Program-made: the position numbers and the translations under genes
Part shown: positions 35,162 to 38,216 of the stretch, piece after piece
Numbering within the stretch: position 1 is the first letter of the stretch
Layout of the letters: each line of letters starts with the position of its first letter
Assembly: GCA_003281285.1 (NCBI GenBank)
Contig: QCCJ01000006.1
Span: forward strand, 1-38,216
DNA: 38,216 nucleotides
Source of the DNA: Prochlorococcus sp. AG-347-K22
GTDB lineage: Bacteria > Cyanobacteriota > Cyanobacteriia > PCC-6307 > Cyanobiaceae
Direction: 5' to 3'
Notes under the pieces: model-generated
What the model saw: only the letters and a program-made list of their open reading frames with translations
The model's database searches: none
What the model was told of the DNA's origin: nothing

Positions 35162-35530
35162 CTAATTAACTTCAGATGGGAAGATATTGCCAGGCTCTTT
35201 TGAGCCTGGCTTTTTGCTGTACCACCATTCTTGTATATCAGAAGAAAACTTTCTTGAAAAAAGAGTAATTACAGTTTCAACAGGTTTTGATCCGGGCTCC
35301 AAAATATGTACTGAGTAAGATGGGCATTTTCTCGAAGCCATATCAGCGACAAACCTAGAACCTATTCTTCTCCAACTAGGCTCCTTACTTCTCCAAGCAA
35401 GCCTTGAACAGGGCCAAGGTAACTCTTCCCTATCATAAAGCCTGCAACATGGTCCAATTATCTTAAAACTGTACTGACCTCCATAACTTGATTGAACGCT
35501 CCCCGTCTTGAAAAATTCGAATTTATTCAT
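35162..35530 (-). CDS. Conserved-looking Cys-containing protein, unknown function
   Basis: No family is recognised. The 122-residue product has four cysteines (C28, C29, C41 and C69) in a strongly basic, Trp-rich context (GPCCRLYDREELPWPCSRLAW, then RKCPSY). No membrane helix or signal peptide is seen. The C-terminal part is WWYSKKPGSKEPGNIF. The gene is bracketed: the petF terminator lies 5 bases before its ATG, and its final codons contain an inverted repeat that also ends the neighbouring plus-strand gene. Metal or Fe-S binding is possible but not shown. It may depend on read-through from petF. Confidence 0.65.
   Translation of the reverse strand: MNKFEFFKTGSVQSSYGGQYSFKIIGPCCRLYDREELPWPCSRLAWRSKEPSWRRIGSRFVADMASRKCPSYSVHILEPGSKPVETVITLFSRKFSSDIQEWWYSKKPGSKEPGNIFPSEVN
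35189..35215 (+). terminator. Strong Rho-independent terminator inside an opposite-strand gene
   Basis: A perfect 9-base stem (GCCAGGCTC with GAGCCTGGC) has the loop TTTT and is followed by TTTTT on the plus strand. It ends the pentapeptide gene 36 bases after its stop. The whole hairpin lies inside the last codons of the minus-strand 122-residue gene, where it encodes a PGSKEPG segment. Confidence 0.85.
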
Positions 35531-35534
35531 TTAT

Positions 35535-35562
35535 AAAAAAAGCCACCTTCATAGAGGGTGGC
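35535..35562 (-). terminator. Rho-independent terminator of petF
   Basis: On the minus strand the stem GCCACC with GGTGGC, extended by inner pairs, encloses a short loop and is followed by seven T (35541 down to 35535). It lies 47 bases after the petF stop. It ends five bases before the start codon of the 122-residue gene. Confidence 0.8.
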
Positions 35563-35608
35563 AGAGAAATAATTAATAATCAACTTAGAAAAGTTAATTT
35601 TTTTATAA

Positions 35609-35908
35609 TTAATACAATTCTTCCTCAGCATGAGTTGTAATCGTTACATCAGATGTTGGATAAGCAACACATGTAAGAACAAAACCAGCTTCTAGTTGGT
35701 CATCATCCAAAAAGCTTTGATCGGATTGATCAACACTACCTGAAGTAACTTTTCCAGCACATGTTGAACATGCTCCAGCTCTGCATGAATAAGGAAGGTC
35801 GATACCTTGTTCTTCAGCAGCATCGAGAATGTACTGGTCATCAGGTACTTCAATAGTAGAATTGAGACCTTCGCCTTCGCTAATGAGTGTAACTTTGTAA
35901 GAAGCCAT
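35609..35908 (-). CDS. petF: Plant-type [2Fe-2S] ferredoxin
   Basis: This 99-residue ferredoxin carries the cluster ligands Cys42, Cys47, Cys50 and Cys80 in CRAGACSTC and LTCVAYP, the pattern of photosynthetic ferredoxins. The segment [20 protein letters not shown] is conserved. The protein is acidic throughout, as expected for one that docks on photosystem I and FNR. It passes electrons from photosystem I to NADP reductase and other enzymes. Upstream are 134 bases without a sure promoter, with an AT-rich area and a TATTAA-like -10. A terminator follows. Confidence 0.95.
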   Translation of the reverse strand: MASYKVTLISEGEGLNSTIEVPDDQYILDAAEEQGIDLPYSCRAGACSTCAGKVTSGSVDQSDQSFLDDDQLEAGFVLTCVAYPTSDVTITTHAEEELY

Positions 35909-36042
35909 TTAAATAAAAAATTGTTGGTAATTAATACCTATCAAATACATTTTTAACATCGATTTAGTCGATTTGTGAGATTTTGAAGTAAAAAATGACA
36001 CAATAAAATGTATTGAAGAGTATCTATAAGAAAAACTTATAC

Positions 36043-36954
36043 TTAGGTTTTATCACTGGTTTTTTGAGCAGAAATGCATGCCCAATCTTTTCTAGTTGAT
36101 ACATCCACTAATTTCAAGTCATTCTGGATTAATATTTTTATAATTTCATCTTTTTGTGAATTCAGAATACCACTGAAAATGACTTTCCCATTATTACTTA
36201 AGCACTTATAAACATTTGGAATCATTTCTTTTATTACTTCAGCAAGAATGTTGCATAAAACAACATCAAATTGTTTGAGTTGATTTTTTAAAATTACCTC
36301 ATTAAAAGATCCCAAATATGAATTTAAGTTTTTTGAATTACCGAAATTTAGTTGAAAATTAGAGTTAGTTGAATTTATAGCTAAATAATCATTATCCACT
36401 GCACAAACCTCTTTAGCACCAAGCAATCTTGCTGCGACACTCAAAATACCGCTACCACTTCCAATATCTAATACCTTTTTATCAGAAAATAAAATATTCT
36501 CCATTTTTTCTAAACAAAGATAAGTTGAAGGGTGACTGCCAGTACCAAAAGCTGCGCCCGGGTCGATTTTTATGATTTGCCTATCCTTAAATTTTTCATT
36601 CAGATTTATCCAACAAGGCAATATTAAAAAATGATTTCCTACTAATTCAGGAGCCCAATATTTCTTCCAGCTTGTTAACCAATCCTCTTCTTTAATAATA
36701 CTCCAGTTAAAAAATTGATTTTTAGAGTCGTTAATATTAAGAAGTTTGCTAATTATTTTTTCAAAATCACACCTAGAACTCTCACCCCAATTATCAAGCG
36801 GAAGCCATATATTTACCTTTTTTTTATTTTCATTTTTAATTAAATATTCAAATGAAAAACTAAATATTCCCAGCTCATTTAGTTTCCAAATAATAATTTC
36901 TTCTGAATCACTTTCTATCAGAAAAGTTAGTTTATACCAATCTTTAATTGCCAT
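36043..36954 (-). CDS. prmA: Ribosomal protein L11 methyltransferase
   Basis: This 303-residue enzyme trimethylates lysines and the N-terminus of ribosomal protein L11. The catalytic domain has [15 protein letters not shown] (residues about 127-141), the SAM motif [20 protein letters not shown] (about 160-179) and [16 protein letters not shown]. The N-terminal domain is diverged but of normal size. The start ATG 36954 lies 15 bases after serA, so they are likely cotranscribed. Confidence 0.92.
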   Translation of the reverse strand: MAIKDWYKLTFLIESDSEEIIIWKLNELGIFSFSFEYLIKNENKKKVNIWLPLDNWGESSRCDFEKIISKLLNINDSKNQFFNWSIIKEEDWLTSWKKYWAPELVGNHFLILPCWINLNEKFKDRQIIKIDPGAAFGTGSHPSTYLCLEKMENILFSDKKVLDIGSGSGILSVAARLLGAKEVCAVDNDYLAINSTNSNFQLNFGNSKNLNSYLGSFNEVILKNQLKQFDVVLCNILAEVIKEMIPNVYKCLSNNGKVIFSGILNSQKDEIIKILIQNDLKLVDVSTRKDWACISAQKTSDKT

Positions 36955-36969
36955 TAATTGAGCAGGTCT

Positions 36970-38216
36970 TTAAAGAGTAACTGGATTGGCGTTGGTAATT
37001 CCCTCTACTTCAGTAATGGTGTCAAGCAATTTACTAGGTATTGGATCATCAATACTTAGAACCATAACAGCTTCTCCTCTAACAATTTTGCGCCCAACCT
37101 GCATAGAGGCAATATTTACATTGTTGCTACCTAATAAAGACCCCAGCTTGCCAATAATACCGGGCATATCTCTGTGCCTAGTAACCAACATGTATCTACT
37201 TGGCGATACGTTAACTGGATATTGATCAATACTGATGATTCTTAATTCTCCATCAGCAAAAATACTCCCTGCCACACTGTGGTCACCATTATCTCCATAA
37301 GTAGTTAACTGAAGTGATCCACTCGCAAATTCAGGTCTTGCCTCATCTTTACTCTCGACTACTGAAATTCCTCTTGAATCGGCTTCTAAAGAAGCATTTA
37401 CATAATTGATCCTATCTCCCAAAGCCTTACTTAGCAGGCCTTTTAGGCTGGCTATTATTAACGGCTGGGAAGGGTGTTGAACAAATTCACCTTGAAGCTT
37501 TACTTCCAGTTTCTGTATCTGTCCACCTGAAAGCTGGCTTATAAGGAGACCCATTGTTTCAGCCAACTGCAAATGAGGTTTTAAACTATCCATAATATCA
37601 GGGCTCAAACCTGGAATATTTACTGCAGTTCTAGCAGATAAACCAAGCAAGACATCTCTGATTTGTTCTGCAACATCAACAGCTACATTTTCTTGCGCTT
37701 CCCGAGTAGATGCTCCTAAGTGAGGAGTAAGAATAAGATTCTTTTCAACTTTCAATAGTGGTGAATTAGATTCCAAAGGTTCTTTAGAAAAGACATCTAT
37801 TGCTGCTCCTCCAATCAATGATTTATTTAAAGCTTCTGCTAATGCTTCTTCATCAATTAATCCTCCTCGAGCGCAATTTATTAATTTTGCGCTACTTTTC
37901 ATACTTTTAAGCACATCCATACTTACTAAATTCTCTGTCTCTGGTGTTCGAGGTAAATGCAAAGTTACATAATCGGATTGTTGGAACAAATCCTCTAGTT
38001 CAGATAGTTTAACTTGTATTTGTTGGGCTCTTTCAGTTGAAACAAAGGGATCATATCCGTAAACTTCCATTCCTAATGCATTAGCAACTTTCGCAACATG
38101 AGCACCAATTTTACCTAAACCTACTACACCCAATTTTTTCTTATAGAGCTCATTCCCAACAAATTTTTTTCTTTCCCATTTACCAGACAAAGTACTACTA
38201 TTCGCAATTGGAATAT
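36970..38216 (-). CDS. serA: D-3-phosphoglycerate dehydrogenase, 3' part
   Basis: The gene runs off the window at its 5' end. The frame is open to the edge with IPIANSSTLSGKWERKKF, so the TTG at 38190 is not the true start. It makes 3-phosphohydroxypyruvate, the first step of serine synthesis, using NAD. The NAD-binding motif LGVVGLGKIGAHVAKVAN, CARGGLIDEEAL and the catalytic His region LTPHLGAST are present. An intervening (ASB-like) domain and a C-terminal ACT domain (MPGIIGKLGSLLGSNNVNI) complete it, which is the long form of the enzyme. The N-terminal substrate part is mostly missing. Confidence 0.93.
   Translation of the reverse strand, partial: IPIANSSTLSGKWERKKFVGNELYKKKLGVVGLGKIGAHVAKVANALGMEVYGYDPFVSTERAQQIQVKLSELEDLFQQSDYVTLHLPRTPETENLVSMDVLKSMKSSAKLINCARGGLIDEEALAEALNKSLIGGAAIDVFSKEPLESNSPLLKVEKNLILTPHLGASTREAQENVAVDVAEQIRDVLLGLSARTAVNIPGLSPDIMDSLKPHLQLAETMGLLISQLSGGQIQKLEVKLQGEFVQHPSQPLIIASLKGLLSKALGDRINYVNASLEADSRGISVVESKDEARPEFASGSLQLTTYGDNGDHSVAGSIFADGELRIISIDQYPVNVSPSRYMLVTRHRDMPGIIGKLGSLLGSNNVNIASMQVGRKIVRGEAVMVLSIDDPIPSKLLDTITEVEGITNANPVTL

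Noticed and set aside
1..38216. Mobile elements, prophage, CRISPR arrays, toxin-antitoxin pairs or large gene clusters
   Set aside because: No transposase, integrase, repeat-spacer pattern or defence gene was seen. The GIY-YIG protein alone is not evidence for a mobile element.

Overview
The window looks like core chromosome of a high-light-adapted marine Prochlorococcus. This is an inference from several features read directly. The DNA is very AT-rich and genes are tightly packed, with several tail-to-tail pairs overlapping by a few bases. Cyanobacterial markers are present: a ClpR/ClpP3 pair, a high-light-inducible protein, an NblS-type kinase, plant-type ferredoxin, and the DUF1825, DUF3086 and DUF3119 families. 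kaiB and kaiC are present without kaiA, which is known for Prochlorococcus.

Layout. 1-5.4 kb: end of a PIN-TRAM membrane protein, clpR, clpP3, ilvC, cbiB, an hli gene, and four small uncharacterised proteins, three of them on the minus strand. 5.5-8.6 kb: HU (minus) with a clear promoter and terminator, a 625-base gap holding a possible 37-residue gene and two G6 tracts, a GlgX/isoamylase gene, and tRNA-Gly(UCC). 8.6-12.8 kb: a plus-strand run of a GPH-type sugar transporter, an MlaE-type lipid ABC permease, DUF3119, DUF3086 and plsY. 12.8-15.1 kb: minus-strand DUF1825-tyrS-pyrF. 15.3-17.4 kb: a GIY-YIG domain protein and pepA.

17.4-24.3 kb: a minus-strand run purC-bamA-lpxC-fabZ-lpxA-lpxB-msrA, combining outer-membrane assembly with lipid A synthesis. 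24.4-29.7 kb: purD and nblS (plus) meeting kaiC and kaiB (minus), so a stress/light sensor kinase lies tail to tail with the clock genes. 29.8-34.5 kb: rplU-rpmA with a leader hairpin, a methyltransferase (minus), truB, a SpoIID-like protein (minus) and an RNase Z. 34.5-38.2 kb: an exported pentapeptide-repeat protein, a Cys-containing unknown protein (minus), petF, prmA and the 3' part of serA (all minus).

No insertion sequence, prophage, CRISPR array, rRNA or clear sign of recent transfer was seen. Most genes are ordinary housekeeping genes. The points most worth a second look are the 37-residue ORF, the rplU leader hairpin opposite the kaiB promoter, the two terminators bracketing and overlapping the 122-residue gene near petF, the MlaE-DUF3119-DUF3086-PlsY cluster, and the small-protein cluster beside hli. 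All domain calls are from reading motifs by eye; no database search was run.
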